Notes: a model not told the origin generated them from the sequence alone. Shown: positions 53,278 to 63,906, counted from the first letter of the stretch. The stretch is DNA of 64,000 nt from Fredinandcohnia onubensis (GCF_002734285.1 NZ_NSEA01000001.1:62001-126000), one strand, 5' to 3'. Made by a program: numbers and translations.

Positions 53278-55125
53278 ATGTGTGGCTTCGTTGGTTTTGC
53301 TGATTCAAAGCTTGAAATAGATAAAGTACAAGTAATAAATGAAATGATGGATACAATAATTCATAGAGGTCCAGATAGTGGTAATCACTATTCGGACGAA
53401 CATGCAACATTAGGATTTCGTCGCCTAAGTATCATTGACTTATCGGAAGAAGGAAGTCAGCCAATGTTCAATGAAGACGGGAGCTGTGTTTTAGTCTTCA
53501 ATGGCGAAATCTACAACTATCAAGAACTTCGTGAGGCCCTCATTCAAAAAGGTCATATTTTCAAATGTGATGCAGACAGCGAAGTCGTAATCCATGCATA
53601 TGAGGAATATGGAGTAGACCTTTTACAAAAGGTACGCGGGATGTTTGCATTTGCAATTTGGGATAAAAACAATGAATCCATGTTTTTAGCGCGTGACTTC
53701 TTTGGAATTAAGCCTTTATACTATTCACAAAATACAACAGACAACTCACTTATTTTTGGCTCTGAAATCAAAGCATTTTTAAAGCAGCCAGCATTTAAGA
53801 AAGAGTTAAATAGAGACGCGTTAAAACCCTATTTAACCTTCCAATATTCAGTTCTTGATGAGACTTTCTTCAAGGGTGTCTATAAATTAAAGCCTGGTCA
53901 TTACATGATTTATAAAAAAGGAAATCTTGAAATTAAGCCGTATTGGGATGTTAATTTTGATGTGGATAATAAAGGACTTGACCACTATATTGAAGAAATT
54001 AATAATACATTAAAAGAATCGGTTAACTATCACAAAATCAGTGATGTTAAAGTTGGTTCTTTCTTATCCGGTGGGGTTGACTCTAGTTATATCACGGCCT
54101 TATTAATGCCAAACAAAACCTTTTCTGTTGGATTCCAGGATTATGAAGGAATTTTCAATGAAACGAATCTGGCTAAGGATTTATCCGATATACTTGAAAT
54201 AGAGAACTATAAAGAACTGATGACGGCAGATCAGGCATTTGAAATGCTGCCTACAATCCAGTATCACATGGATGAACCGCAATCAAATTTATCCTCTGTT
54301 CCGTTATACTTTTTATCAAAATTAGCAAGTGAGCATGTAACAGTTGTCCTTTCTGGTGAAGGGGCAGATGAGATCTTCGGAGGCTATGTCTGGTACCAAA
54401 AGTCTGCGAAGCTAGAAAAATACGAAAAGATTCCATTTGGGATTCGTCGTGCGATAGCGGCTGTAAGTGGTGCTCTTCCGAAAAATACAATCACCAACTT
54501 CCTTGTAAAAGGTGGCCAACCGGTAGAGGAAAAGTTCATCGGTCAAGCAAAAGTATTCGAGGAAGAAGATGCTCGTAAAGTTTTAAAAGAGGAATATCAA
54601 ACAGGCCCTTCTATTCAAAGTATTACGAAAAAAGTGTATGATGATGTAAAGGGTAAAGACGATGTTACAAAAATGCAGTATCTTGACCTCAAACTTTGGT
54701 TGCCAGGGGATATCCTTTTAAAAGCAGACAAAATGAGTATGGCTCACTCGATTGAATTACGGGTTCCGTTCTTAGATAAAGAAGTGATGTCCATGGCATC
54801 ACACATCCCAAGTAATTTACGTGTGAATCAAATCGATACAAAATATGCTCTTCGTGCAGCATCGAAAAAAGTGCTACCAGAGGAATGGTCAAATCGAGAA
54901 AAGGTTGGATTCCCAGTTCCAATGAGACACTGGCTTCGTGAAGAGAAATACTACAACATCGTAAAGGAAATGTTTGAATCCGATATTGCGAAAGAATTTT
55001 TCCATACAGAAGAGCTCGTTAAATATCTTGATGACCATTTTCACGGAAGACATAACTACGCTAGATACATCTATACGGTCTATGTATTCCTTGTATGGTA
55101 CAAGAAATTCTTTATTGAGTTATAA
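53278..55125 (+). CDS. asnB: Asparagine synthetase (glutamine-hydrolysing)
   Basis: ATG at 53278 gives the required Cys2 nucleophile (MCGFVGF); an upstream in-frame start would bury it and is rejected. The 615-aa enzyme has an N-terminal glutaminase domain (IHRGPDSG, FNGEIYNYQELR) and a C-terminal synthetase domain with SGGVDSSY at the ATP-pyrophosphatase loop and SGEGADEIFGGY. In Bacillus and lactic acid bacteria such enzymes can amidate acidic residues of peptidoglycan or its bridge instead of free aspartate. Its place between a MurE-like ligase and an aspartate racemase suggests the same. Confidence 0.88.
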   Translation: MCGFVGFADSKLEIDKVQVINEMMDTIIHRGPDSGNHYSDEHATLGFRRLSIIDLSEEGSQPMFNEDGSCVLVFNGEIYNYQELREALIQKGHIFKCDADSEVVIHAYEEYGVDLLQKVRGMFAFAIWDKNNESMFLARDFFGIKPLYYSQNTTDNSLIFGSEIKAFLKQPAFKKELNRDALKPYLTFQYSVLDETFFKGVYKLKPGHYMIYKKGNLEIKPYWDVNFDVDNKGLDHYIEEINNTLKESVNYHKISDVKVGSFLSGGVDSSYITALLMPNKTFSVGFQDYEGIFNETNLAKDLSDILEIENYKELMTADQAFEMLPTIQYHMDEPQSNLSSVPLYFLSKLASEHVTVVLSGEGADEIFGGYVWYQKSAKLEKYEKIPFGIRRAIAAVSGALPKNTITNFLVKGGQPVEEKFIGQAKVFEEEDARKVLKEEYQTGPSIQSITKKVYDDVKGKDDVTKMQYLDLKLWLPGDILLKADKMSMAHSIELRVPFLDKEVMSMASHIPSNLRVNQIDTKYALRAASKKVLPEEWSNREKVGFPVPMRHWLREEKYYNIVKEMFESDIAKEFFHTEELVKYLDDHFHGRHNYARYIYTVYVFLVWYKKFFIEL

Positions 55126-55202
55126 AGTCTGTTTTTTTCACATATACATGGTTTCTAGTAATTGTCTAAAGATTGTCTTACAGAGTAAAGGGGCAGAGAG
55201 AA

Positions 55203-55988
55203 GTGAAAAAAATAGTAAGAGGACTATTATTTTTGAATTTCGTTTGTGTCGTTTATTTAATGTTTAATGTTGAAACGGTTAAAGGCATTGCTAGAAGTCT
55301 GATATCAGGGACTGACGGAATCACTTCTGGGCTCACAACTGTGTATGCCCAGGAAACGAATCCATATCGAGAGGTATCTAATGGTAAAGTAGAAGTTTTC
55401 ATACCAGTTGAAAAGGTTCTACAATTACCGGAGCTTCCAAATGGCTGTGAAATTACGTCACTTACTTCCGTGTTAAATTTTTACGGTTATAGAGTCTCGA
55501 AAGTGGATATGGCTGATAATTATTTACCGAAGCAGCCCTTTACAACGATCAACAATGTCCTATATGGGCCAGATCCAAATAAGGCATATGCGGGAAACCC
55601 AAGGGAGTGGAGCGGATTCTTCTCTTATGCGCCTCCAATTGTACAAGCAGCGAATGCATATTTAGGGAAAGAAGGGGCTAAATTAGAACCTGTTGACCTA
55701 AGCGGAAGCACGCGTGAGCAAATTATAATGGAGCTTGAAGAAGGGAACCCTGTAGTGATTTGGGTAACTTTAGACTTAAGTAAGAAGAAGGTTAATTATT
55801 CTTGGAATATTCATGACACACAAACAATGTTTAATGCTCCTACTAACTTACATGCCGTGGTTCTAAATGGTTATGTAGGTGATAAGGTGCATGTCATGAA
55901 CCCATTGCAAGGGCAAGTCACATACGATGCAGATGCATTTTTTGCGAGCTATGTTGACTTAGGGAGTCATGCAATGACAGTTAAGTAG
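55203..55988 (+). CDS. Membrane-anchored C39-like cysteine peptidase
   Basis: GTG at 55203 with AAAGGGG upstream gives 261 aa. An N-terminal membrane anchor (about 5-25: IVRGLLFLNFVCVVYLMFNVE) places the rest outside. The catalytic domain has LPNGCEITSLTSVLNFYG with the nucleophilic cysteine, and NLHAVVLNGYVGDKVHVMNPLQG with the histidine and Asn/Asp. This is the C39_2 type found in Bacillus envelope proteins. In this cluster it may trim the product made by the ligases. Confidence 0.8.
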   Translation: MKKIVRGLLFLNFVCVVYLMFNVETVKGIARSLISGTDGITSGLTTVYAQETNPYREVSNGKVEVFIPVEKVLQLPELPNGCEITSLTSVLNFYGYRVSKVDMADNYLPKQPFTTINNVLYGPDPNKAYAGNPREWSGFFSYAPPIVQAANAYLGKEGAKLEPVDLSGSTREQIIMELEEGNPVVIWVTLDLSKKKVNYSWNIHDTQTMFNAPTNLHAVVLNGYVGDKVHVMNPLQGQVTYDADAFFASYVDLGSHAMTVK

Positions 55989-56005
55989 AAACTAGGTGTT
56001 TAAAC

Positions 56006-56713
56006 ATGGAACAAAAAACATTAGGTGTTATCGGTGGCATGGGTCCGAAGGCTACTTCTGTATTTTTTGACAAAATTGTCAACCAAACAGAGGCTCATAA
56101 GGACCAGGACCATCTAAATATGGTCATTCTTAATCATGCTACCCTTCCAGACCGGACAAATGCAATCCTTACAAATACAGGCGAGACGTTCTTAGATGCT
56201 GTAAAAAATGATTTCAAGTTGCTAGAAGCAGCGGGTGTCGCTAATATTGCAATTCCTTGTAACACATCTCATTATTTTTACGAAGAGCTTCAGAAGCTGA
56301 CGAATATCCCTATCATCAACATGGTCGAAGAGACAATTAAAGAAATTCATAATCGGCATGGTGAAGGTACGAAGGTCGGAATTCTTGCAACAAACGGTAC
56401 AATTCGCAGTGGGATCTATGCAAATGTTTGTAAGAAATATAATCTTGATCTAATGGCCCCAAATGATAGCTTACAAGAAAAGGTCATGGATATTATTTAT
56501 AACAATGTAAAAAGTGATCTTGATGTTGATTCTAGTGAACTTGAGCAGCTAATCAAGCATCTTGTTGAAAAAGAGAATTGTAAAATTGTGATATTGGCTT
56601 GTACGGAATTGTCCTGTATTAAGTTAAGTGATGAGGCTGTTAAAAGTAGTATTGATGCGATGAATGTACTCGTTGAAAGATCAATTTTACGTTCTGGCAA
56701 GCGTCTAAAATAA
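56006..56713 (+). CDS. Aspartate racemase (Asp/Glu racemase family)
   Basis: A 235-aa PLP-independent racemase with the two catalytic cysteines C85 in IPCNTSHYF and C199 in LACTELSCI, and GVIGGMGPKATSVFFDKIV at the N terminus, as in bacterial aspartate racemases. It would supply D-Asp. It ends the cluster, 17 bp after the C39 gene, and is followed by a terminator. Confidence 0.88.
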   Translation: MEQKTLGVIGGMGPKATSVFFDKIVNQTEAHKDQDHLNMVILNHATLPDRTNAILTNTGETFLDAVKNDFKLLEAAGVANIAIPCNTSHYFYEELQKLTNIPIINMVEETIKEIHNRHGEGTKVGILATNGTIRSGIYANVCKKYNLDLMAPNDSLQEKVMDIIYNNVKSDLDVDSSELEQLIKHLVEKENCKIVILACTELSCIKLSDEAVKSSIDAMNVLVERSILRSGKRLK

Positions 56714-57037
56714 GATAACAAATGAAAATGAACCAGTTCGAACTGGAAACTAAACTCACCTTCATACGGTGAGTTTTTTTATAGTATAATTCAAGATGCT
56801 TGTCGAAATTTTGGGGGATTTAGCGTTCCTAGAGCTTGTCGAAAAATCTTAAGGAAATCCAGTATTTTCAAGTGTTTATGAAATATAATTGTAATATTAC
56901 TTTGACGTTTTAAGACAATTTTTTATGATATAATACAAAACGTGAGAATATATAGCAAAATATGATACTTTTGGTGAAAAATGAATATTTTTCATCTTTT
57001 TATAGGTTGCTAGTTTGGTAGAAGGAGATGTGGCCGG
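56714..57037. other. Intergenic region with terminator and possible Spo0A boxes
   Basis: CCAGTTCGAACTGG (56733-56746) is a perfect palindrome. CTCACC/GGTGAG plus T-run (56755-56779) is the cluster terminator. GCTTGTCGAAA occurs twice (TGTCGAA at 56801-56807 and 56837-56843), matching the 0A-box core, 36 bp apart, upstream of the M23 gene. No frame seen. Confidence 0.5.
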
Positions 57038-58375
57038 TTGAAAAGAAAACTTCTTATGATTGGAATGGGTATATCAATAGGACTTGGAAGTTTATTGACA
57101 TCTATGCCTAATACTGTATTAGCGATTCAAAAGAATGAAGAGCTAGAAAATGAAAAGCAAGAAGTTCAGGAAAAAAAGACAGAAGTAGAGTCTGAAATCT
57201 CCCAAAAGGAGGGGGCTCTTAATGAAGTCAAACAACAACAGGTTAGTGTGGAGCAGGAAATTAAAAGACTTGATTTTGCTGTAAGTGAAACGAGAGGTAA
57301 AATTGAGAGTGAAAAAGCAAAGATTCAAGAAACGAAAGAAGAAATTGCGCGTCTTGAGGCGGAAATGAAAGTGCTCGAGGAACGGATTCAAAAACGGGAC
57401 GAGCTTATCAAGGAGCGAATGCGTAGTCTTCAACAAAGTGGTGGAGTGGTTAGTTATGTAGATGTGTTACTCGGTGCAAAAAGTTTTAATGATTTTATCA
57501 ACCGAGTTAGTGCGGTATCTACATTTGTACAAGCTGACCGCGAAATTATGAAAGAACATGAAGCAGATATTAAATTACTTGAGGAAAATAAAGCAGAAGT
57601 AAAGACCTTACTTGCACAGCAGGAAGACCAATTAAAAGAACTTGATCGGTTAGAGGTTCAGCTCCAAGCACAAATCCAAGAACAAAATAAAGTGATGAAG
57701 CAATTAGAGGCCCAGGAGCAGAAAATGCATGATGAGCTCCATGCGTTAGAGGATGTTGGAGAATTATTAGCTGCGCAGGAAAAGGCAATTCAAATGGAAA
57801 TCAATGCATGGAACCAAAGGCAAAAGGAGCTTGAAGAGCAAAGAAGAAAAGCCGAAGAGGAACGGAAAAAAGCTGAAGAGGAACGGAAAAAGGCCGAAGA
57901 GGCTGGTACTACACCGCCACCACTACCACCAGCACCTCCAGCTGCTGTGAACAATAGCGGGTTTATTAAACCAACAACAGGCGGAGTCACATCCGAATTT
58001 GGAATGCGCTGGGGTAAAATGCATTTTGGGATTGATATCGGAAAAGGTGGACGACCAGGAAACATTCCAATTTATGCGGCTGCAGGCGGTACGGTTACAC
58101 GCTCACGCCTTGAAAGTAGCTACGGCAATGTCATCATGATTACCCACTATATTAATGGACGTCAAATGACCACCGTATATGCGCACTTACAGGAACGTTT
58201 CGTTGGTCAATACGACCGAGTGGAACAAGGAGATTTGATCGGCTATATGGGGACTACAGGTGACTCAACCGGTCCGCATCTCCATTTTGAAATCTATAAC
58301 GGACCATACAGTCCAACTCAATACAGTGGAGGACACTCAAACGCAGTGAACCCACGTCAATATATTTCCTTTTAA
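57038..58375 (+). CDS. Secreted coiled-coil M23 metallopeptidase (EnvC/CwlO-like)
   Basis: TTG start after GAAGGAG, 445 aa. A signal peptide (about 1-30, ending VLA) is followed by a long coiled coil (about 32-290, with AEEERKKAEEERKKAEE repeats near the end) and a proline linker (TTPPPLPPAPPAA). The M23 domain (about 310-445) has zinc ligands in MHFGIDIG and HLHFEIYNG. Such proteins cleave peptidoglycan cross-links or activate other hydrolases. It may work on the wall product of the upstream cluster, but a separate promoter is likely. Confidence 0.9.
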   Translation: MKRKLLMIGMGISIGLGSLLTSMPNTVLAIQKNEELENEKQEVQEKKTEVESEISQKEGALNEVKQQQVSVEQEIKRLDFAVSETRGKIESEKAKIQETKEEIARLEAEMKVLEERIQKRDELIKERMRSLQQSGGVVSYVDVLLGAKSFNDFINRVSAVSTFVQADREIMKEHEADIKLLEENKAEVKTLLAQQEDQLKELDRLEVQLQAQIQEQNKVMKQLEAQEQKMHDELHALEDVGELLAAQEKAIQMEINAWNQRQKELEEQRRKAEEERKKAEEERKKAEEAGTTPPPLPPAPPAAVNNSGFIKPTTGGVTSEFGMRWGKMHFGIDIGKGGRPGNIPIYAAAGGTVTRSRLESSYGNVIMITHYINGRQMTTVYAHLQERFVGQYDRVEQGDLIGYMGTTGDSTGPHLHFEIYNGPYSPTQYSGGHSNAVNPRQYISF

Positions 58376-58384
58376 GGATTTACG

Positions 58385-58413
58385 CGCCCGACCGAAGATG
58401 GTCGGGCATTTTT
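58385..58413 (+). terminator. Terminator of the M23 gene
   Basis: GCCCGACC pairs with GGTCGGGC and a T-run follows. Confidence 0.85.
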
Positions 58414-58445
58414 GTATGAGAATTAAGGCGTCACCGTTTTCCAAC

Positions 58446-58476
58446 AAAACAAAAAACCCACATCAGATGTGGGTTT
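58446..58476 (-). terminator. Terminator of the Fnr-type regulator gene
   Basis: AACCCACAT and ATGTGGGTT form the stem, with TTTTTTG on the minus strand. Confidence 0.8.
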
Positions 58477-58482
58477 AGCAAC

Positions 58483-59184
58483 TTATAATGTTTTTGCCTT
58501 CTTTTTTAAGCCCTCAAAATCGAGGATATGAATATCCCTTTGTCCATTTACCTCAACTAGGTTTTCAGAAATAAATTTAACAAACTTCCGGCTAATGGTT
58601 TCAGGTGTTGTGCCGATGAGAGACGCTAGAACCTTTTTAGTAATAGGGAGCGTAAAGCGGCCATCCTTGGAGCGAACCCTGTCATTGAACAAGAGGAGCA
58701 CACTTGCTAATCGTTGTTCAACCTCCATTAGGCTGAGTAAACTCATCCATTCGTCGGCTTGATAAATCCGCTCATTTAATGCCCGCATGAAGCGGAGGGC
58801 CATTTTGTGATTTCGCTCTAACGTATTAAAAAAATCCTGTTTTTGAATCGTATAAATAACAGTATCGTTAATTGCTACTGCATTCGCATAATGATTTTCT
58901 GATTGGAGCATCGCGGACTGGCCGAAAAAGTCATCAGGGAATAAGAGACGAACGATTTGTTCTTTACCGTCCTCTGCCACTTTTGTGATTTTAATGATCC
59001 CCTCACCAATAATATAAAGGGTATCGGAAGGATCACCCTCTCTAAATACAATTTCCCCTTTTCGGTAATCGCGAACTTGCGTGACCTTTTGTAATAGGTT
59101 CATTTCCTTCTCATTTAAACCATGAAAAATAGGTACCTGTCGAATAGAGCTTGGATCATGTGGACTGCTAATCATACAGAACAC
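58483..59184 (-). CDS. Crp/Fnr family regulator with Fnr-type recognition helix
   Basis: GTG at 59184 stands five bases after GAAAGGAG and gives 233 aa; a TTG at 59199 precedes the ribosome site. A cyclic-nucleotide-binding-like beta roll (REGDPSDTLYIIGEGIIKITKVAEDGKEQIVRLLFPDDFFGQSAML) is followed by a dimer helix and a winged helix with TTPETISRKFVKF. The E-x-x-S-R triad of that helix is the FNR determinant for TTGAT half-sites. The N-terminal iron-sulfur cysteines of FNR are absent, so oxygen sensing by a cluster is unlikely. A perfect FNR box lies upstream at 59397. Confidence 0.88.
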   Translation of the reverse strand: MFCMISSPHDPSSIRQVPIFHGLNEKEMNLLQKVTQVRDYRKGEIVFREGDPSDTLYIIGEGIIKITKVAEDGKEQIVRLLFPDDFFGQSAMLQSENHYANAVAINDTVIYTIQKQDFFNTLERNHKMALRFMRALNERIYQADEWMSLLSLMEVEQRLASVLLLFNDRVRSKDGRFTLPITKKVLASLIGTTPETISRKFVKFISENLVEVNGQRDIHILDFEGLKKKAKTL

Positions 59185-59810
59185 TTTTTCTCCTTTCAAA
59201 TGCCCATAAAATGCGGACTCTTGTTGTACTATAGTTTACCTACCTTGTCGAAGTCTAAACGACTTATCGTTTCGAAAGTGTAAGAGCATGACTTACTTTT
59301 TTCGGTTCCTTTACTTCAAGAGGATTGTTGTACTACAATAGAGTTTCACTTTATGTTATTCCAAAACTTTTTATTTAAAAAAATTACTTGTAAAACTTGA
59401 TTTACATCAAGGAAACTTTCTGTTTTCGACTATAAGATAAGAATAACATATTTATTAAGAATTATGACTATATAATGACACTTATTTTGCCTATTTTTTC
59501 GGCTTTTTTTAGGAATTTTCCAATGTAAGCATTTTACTAGAAATCAGTGGAAAATGAGGTATAGTAGGTGTAGACGTCATATTTCTATAAAATACAAATT
59601 TTGTCTATTAAGTATTACAAGTGCAAGTTTAAAAAGGAGGATGAAGAGGACCAAGAAGTTCAAGGCGGTGCAGCTTTGAGTACCAGATCGTATGCAGTTA
59701 ATACGTGAGGAACGGAGAAGCAAGCCAACACAGAAATTCGAAGTGTCATATTCACCGCACTTTTTAAACATCTATACAAGTATGTAATGTAATATGGAGG
59801 CTAATCACAA
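59185..59810. other. Long intergenic region between the Fnr-type regulator and odhA
   Basis: Besides the FNR box at 59397 it has the direct repeat TTGTTGTACTA (near 59222 and 59325) and two possible rightward -10 elements (TATAAG 59431-59436 and TATAAT 59471-59476). A strong AAAAGGAGG before ATG at 59641 opens a 12-codon leader frame (MKRTKKFKAVQL) that ends about 130 bp before odhA. The leader of odhA is thus unusually long. Confidence 0.55.
59397..59410. promoter_or_regulatory. Perfect FNR box
   Basis: TTGATTTACATCAA matches TTGAT-N4-ATCAA exactly. If TATAAG at 59431 is a -10 element, the box is centred near -40 of a rightward start, the class II activator position. It may also serve autoregulation of the leftward regulator gene. 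Confidence 0.7.
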
Positions 59811-62651
59811 ATGGATAATCAACAAAGGAAAAATGTGTGGGAGTCATTCTATGGCCCGAACATGGGTTATGTCTTTGACATGTATGAAAATTACAAGAAT
59901 GATCCAAGTTCAGTAGACCCTTCCGTGAAAGCGCTTTTCGAAGAACTTGGGCCACCACCAGCAGATGAGCAAGCAGCAACAGCAGAGTTAGTAAGTGGGG
60001 GTATCTCACCGAAGACAATCAAGACGATCACATCTGGAGTTAAATTAATTAAGAGCATTCGTGCGTACGGCCATATAGCGGCAGATATTTACCCAATTCG
60101 CACTAGACCAATGCCAGATACCAGCTTTTTAGAGCCTGGTTATTATAATCTTACAAAAGAAGATTTAATGGATATCCCAGCGACATATATTTGGGAGGAA
60201 GCACCTCCTTCAGTTCAAACAGGTTGGGATGCGTATAAGCATTTAAAATCTGTTTATACTCAATCAATTGCTTATGAATTTGGACATGTTGATTCCGAAG
60301 ATGAAAGACAATGGTTAAGGCAACAAGTCGAAATCAATGGACTTAACTTAAAGCTAACTGCAGATGAAAAGAAACAATTAGCTGAGCGTCTAATGAATGT
60401 CGATGGTTTTGAAAAATTCTTACACAAAACATTCGTTGGTCAAAAGCGTTTCTCAATCGAAGGATTAGATATGCTCGTCCCAATGCTTGAGCGCTTAATT
60501 CAAGAAGGAAATAGTGACGGTACTGACAATATTATGATCGGTATGGCTCACCGTGGCCGTTTGAATGTGCTTGCACATGTTTTGCATAAGCCATATGAAC
60601 TCATTTTCTCTGAATTCCACCATGCACCAAACAAAGATTTAATCCCATCAGAAGGTTCTAGAGGGATTAACTATGGTTGGTCTGGTGATGTGAAATATCA
60701 CTTAGGTGCTGACCGTGCTGTTAAAGGTCCTAAAGAGCATGTAACTCGTATTAATCTTGCAAACAACCCAAGTCATTTGGAGTTTGTAAACCCTGTAGTG
60801 TTAGGGATTACTAGAGCGGCTCAGGACAACACAAGTAAAGCTGGTTACCCAGTTCAGGATAAGCAAAGTGCAATAAGTGTACTTATCCATGGTGACGCAG
60901 CATTCCCTGGTGAAGGAGTAGTAGCTGAAACTTTAAACTTAAGTAGATTGAAAGGCTACGATACTGGGGGAACTGTTCATATTATTGCAAACAATATGGT
61001 TGGTTTTACAACAAATAATACAGACTCTCGTTCAACTCGTTTTGCGAGTGACCTTGCGAAGGGTTATGAAATTCCAATCTTACGTGTAAATGCAGATGAC
61101 CCTGAAGCTTGTCTTGCTGCAATTCATTTTTCGTATGAGTATCGTAAGCGTTTTGAAAAGGATATCTTAATTGATTTAGTTGGATACAGACGATTTGGTC
61201 ACAATGAAATGGATGACCCGAGCGTAACACAACCGTTATTGTACAAAAAGGTTGCAAATCACCCTGTTATTGCAGATAAGTACGGAAATCAGCTTGTTGC
61301 TGAAAATGTAATAACAACAGAAGAACTAACCAAAAAACGCGAGGAATTCATGCAAAGTCTTCAATCTATTTTTGATGATTTTGTGGAAAATGAAGAGCGC
61401 GTGAAGCCGAAGAAGCCAAAAGCATTGTCTTCTATTCCAGAATTCGATACAACAGTACCTGCAGACCTATTAAGAAGTATCAACAGAGGACTATTACAGT
61501 GGCCTCAATCACTAACGGTTTATCCGAAGCTTGAACGTATTTTAAAACGACGTGAAACGGCTTTAGATGAAGAAAACAAAGTAGATTGGGCATTAGCTGA
61601 AACACTCGCTTACGGATCTGTTCTTGCTGAAGGGAAAACAGTTCGTTTAACAGGTCAGGATAGTGAAAGAGGAACATTCGCTCATCGTCATGTTGCTTTA
61701 AATGACTATGAAACTAATGAAAAATATATCCCATTGCATAATATTCCAGAGGCGAAGGCATCATTCTCAATCTATAACAGTCCATTGTCTGAAACAGCTG
61801 TTCTAGGATTTGAATATGGCTATAGTGTTCAAGATGAAAATGCACTTGTCCTTTGGGAAGCACAATTTGGGGACTTTGTGAACGTGGCACAGCCAATTAT
61901 TGACCAATTCATATCTTCAGGTCACGCAAAATGGGGCCAAAAATCAGGTCTTGTTATGCTTTTACCACATGGATACGAAGGACAAGGTCCAGAGCACTCA
62001 AGTGGAAGAGTGGAACGTTTCTTAAATGCCGCTGGGGAATATAACTGGATTGTTGCGAACGTAACAAGCGCTTCTCAATACTTCCATTTATTAAGAAGAC
62101 AATCATTGCTTACTTCAACTGATGAAGCAAGACCATTGATTGTGATGACTCCTAAGAGTCTACTTCGTCACCCACAAACAGCATCATCACTAGCTGATTT
62201 AACGGATGGAAGCTTTAAGCCACTACTTGAGCAACCAGGAATGGGAACGAACAAAGACAAAGTAACTCGCCTAATCTTATGTACAGGTAAAGTAGCTATT
62301 GATTTAGCAACAGAAGCTGCGAATTTACCGGCAGAAAAGGCGGATACTCTTCATATTGCGAGAGTGGAGCAAATGTATCCATTCCCTAAGAAAGAGCTAG
62401 AAGAACTAGTAAGCCAGTATCCTAACCTAGAAGAGGTTGTTTGGGTTCAAGAAGAGCCGAAAAACATGGGAGCATGGCCAGCTCTACAATCGGTATTAAT
62501 GGATATTTTATCTGATGAAATTAAACTAGATTATATTGGTAGACCGAAGCGTTCAAGTCCTGCTACGGGTGACCCAGATATTCACAAACAAGAACAAGCA
62601 TGGATTATGCAAGATGCATTGCTTACAGACAAAGGAGGGAATCAGCAATGA
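59811..62651 (+). CDS. odhA: 2-oxoglutarate dehydrogenase E1
   Basis: The thiamine-diphosphate-dependent E1 of the 2-oxoglutarate dehydrogenase complex decarboxylates 2-oxoglutarate in the TCA cycle. The 946-aa chain has the Odh N-terminal segment ([22 protein letters not shown]), the [28 protein letters not shown] core, [18 protein letters not shown] with the TPP/Mg motif ending in [11 protein letters not shown], and [24 protein letters not shown] in the pyrimidine domain. GGAGG precedes the ATG. Its TGA overlaps the odhB ATG, so the two are translationally coupled. Confidence 0.97.
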   Translation: MDNQQRKNVWESFYGPNMGYVFDMYENYKNDPSSVDPSVKALFEELGPPPADEQAATAELVSGGISPKTIKTITSGVKLIKSIRAYGHIAADIYPIRTRPMPDTSFLEPGYYNLTKEDLMDIPATYIWEEAPPSVQTGWDAYKHLKSVYTQSIAYEFGHVDSEDERQWLRQQVEINGLNLKLTADEKKQLAERLMNVDGFEKFLHKTFVGQKRFSIEGLDMLVPMLERLIQEGNSDGTDNIMIGMAHRGRLNVLAHVLHKPYELIFSEFHHAPNKDLIPSEGSRGINYGWSGDVKYHLGADRAVKGPKEHVTRINLANNPSHLEFVNPVVLGITRAAQDNTSKAGYPVQDKQSAISVLIHGDAAFPGEGVVAETLNLSRLKGYDTGGTVHIIANNMVGFTTNNTDSRSTRFASDLAKGYEIPILRVNADDPEACLAAIHFSYEYRKRFEKDILIDLVGYRRFGHNEMDDPSVTQPLLYKKVANHPVIADKYGNQLVAENVITTEELTKKREEFMQSLQSIFDDFVENEERVKPKKPKALSSIPEFDTTVPADLLRSINRGLLQWPQSLTVYPKLERILKRRETALDEENKVDWALAETLAYGSVLAEGKTVRLTGQDSERGTFAHRHVALNDYETNEKYIPLHNIPEAKASFSIYNSPLSETAVLGFEYGYSVQDENALVLWEAQFGDFVNVAQPIIDQFISSGHAKWGQKSGLVMLLPHGYEGQGPEHSSGRVERFLNAAGEYNWIVANVTSASQYFHLLRRQSLLTSTDEARPLIVMTPKSLLRHPQTASSLADLTDGSFKPLLEQPGMGTNKDKVTRLILCTGKVAIDLATEAANLPAEKADTLHIARVEQMYPFPKKELEELVSQYPNLEEVVWVQEEPKNMGAWPALQSVLMDILSDEIKLDYIGRPKRSSPATGDPDIHKQEQAWIMQDALLTDKGGNQQ

Positions 62652-63898
62652 TCGAAATTAAAGTACCAGAATTAGCTGAGTCCATTACAGAAGGAACAAT
62701 TGTTGAATGGTTGAAAAAAGAAGGCGAACTCGTGAATAAAGGTGAGTCAATCGCTGAACTTGAAACAGATAAAGTAAACGTTGAGATTAACAGTGAACAT
62801 ACTGGCGTTATTAAGCAATTCTTATTCCAACCAGGTGATAATGTTGAAGTTGGTCAAGTTATTGCAAAGCTTGATGAAAATGGTTCAGAATCAAGCGCAC
62901 CAGCACCTGCTGAAGAACCTAAAGCTGAGGCAGCACCACAAGCTGAAGAAGCAAAATCAGAACCAGTTGCAGAAGCATCTACTGAAGAAAAAGGCAAGGC
63001 GGCAATTGCTTCACCTGCAGCGAGAAAAAGAGCAAGAGAACTTGGCATTGACTTAAATGAAGTACCATATAAAGATCCACTAGGACGCGTTCGTGTTGAA
63101 GGTGTTGAGGCTTATAAGCAAGCTCAAACAGCACCAGCAACTCCAGCACCAGCTGCAAAACAACCTGCAGCAGCACCAGTGGTAAATGACGATCCACGTG
63201 TAGAACGCATTAAAATGTCTAGACGTCGTCAAACAATTGCAAAACGTCTTGTTGAAGCACAACACACAGCAGCAATGTTAACAACATTTAATGAAGTTGA
63301 TATGACTGCTGTTATGGACGTAAGAAATCGTCGTAAAGACGCTTTCTTCAAAAAGCATGGCGTAAAACTTGGTTTCATGTCATTCTTTACAAAGGCGGTT
63401 ATTGGAGCATTAAAGGCATATCCATATGTAAATGCTGAAATCCAAGGAAATGAAATCCTTCTTAAGAATTTCTATGACATCGGTGTTGCTGTATCTACAG
63501 ATGAAGGCTTAGTTGTACCAGTTGTTCGTAATGCAGATACATTAAGCTTTGCAGGAATTGAATCTGAAATCGGCCGCTTAGCTGAAAAAGCAAGAAACAA
63601 TCAATTAGGTTTAGGCGACCTTCAAGGCGGAACTTTCACAATTACTAACGGTGGAACATTCGGTTCTCTTAACTCAACACCTATTATTAACGCACCACAG
63701 GTTGGTATTTTAGGAATGCACAAGATCCAAAGACGTCCTGTAGTAGTTGATAAAAATGATACGGTTGAAGTACGTCCAATGATGTATGTGGCATTATCTT
63801 ATGACCACAGAATCATCGATGGTAGAGACGCTGTAGGATTCCTAGTAAAAGTAAAAGAATTATTAGAAGACCCAGAAGATCTATTATTAGAAGGTTGA
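62648..63898 (+). CDS. odhB: 2-oxoglutarate dehydrogenase E2 (dihydrolipoyl succinyltransferase)
   Basis: ATG at 62648 after AAAGGAGG gives 416 aa. The lipoyl domain (1-75) has the lipoylated lysine in ETDKVNVE. An Ala/Pro/Glu-rich linker (about 80-115), a peripheral-subunit-binding domain ([19 protein letters not shown]), a second Ala/Pro linker, and the catalytic domain follow, the last ending in [16 protein letters not shown] with the active-site histidine. It transfers succinyl to CoA. A longer reading from 62600 is not needed. Confidence 0.97.
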   Translation: MIEIKVPELAESITEGTIVEWLKKEGELVNKGESIAELETDKVNVEINSEHTGVIKQFLFQPGDNVEVGQVIAKLDENGSESSAPAPAEEPKAEAAPQAEEAKSEPVAEASTEEKGKAAIASPAARKRARELGIDLNEVPYKDPLGRVRVEGVEAYKQAQTAPATPAPAAKQPAAAPVVNDDPRVERIKMSRRRQTIAKRLVEAQHTAAMLTTFNEVDMTAVMDVRNRRKDAFFKKHGVKLGFMSFFTKAVIGALKAYPYVNAEIQGNEILLKNFYDIGVAVSTDEGLVVPVVRNADTLSFAGIESEIGRLAEKARNNQLGLGDLQGGTFTITNGGTFGSLNSTPIINAPQVGILGMHKIQRRPVVVDKNDTVEVRPMMYVALSYDHRIIDGRDAVGFLVKVKELLEDPEDLLLEG

Positions 63899-63906
63899 TT
63901 AATAAA

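Noticed and set aside
56801-56843. Spo0A control of the M23 peptidase
   Set aside because: Two TGTCGAA cores are present, but this 7-mer is expected several times by chance in 64 kb, so it is kept only as a note.
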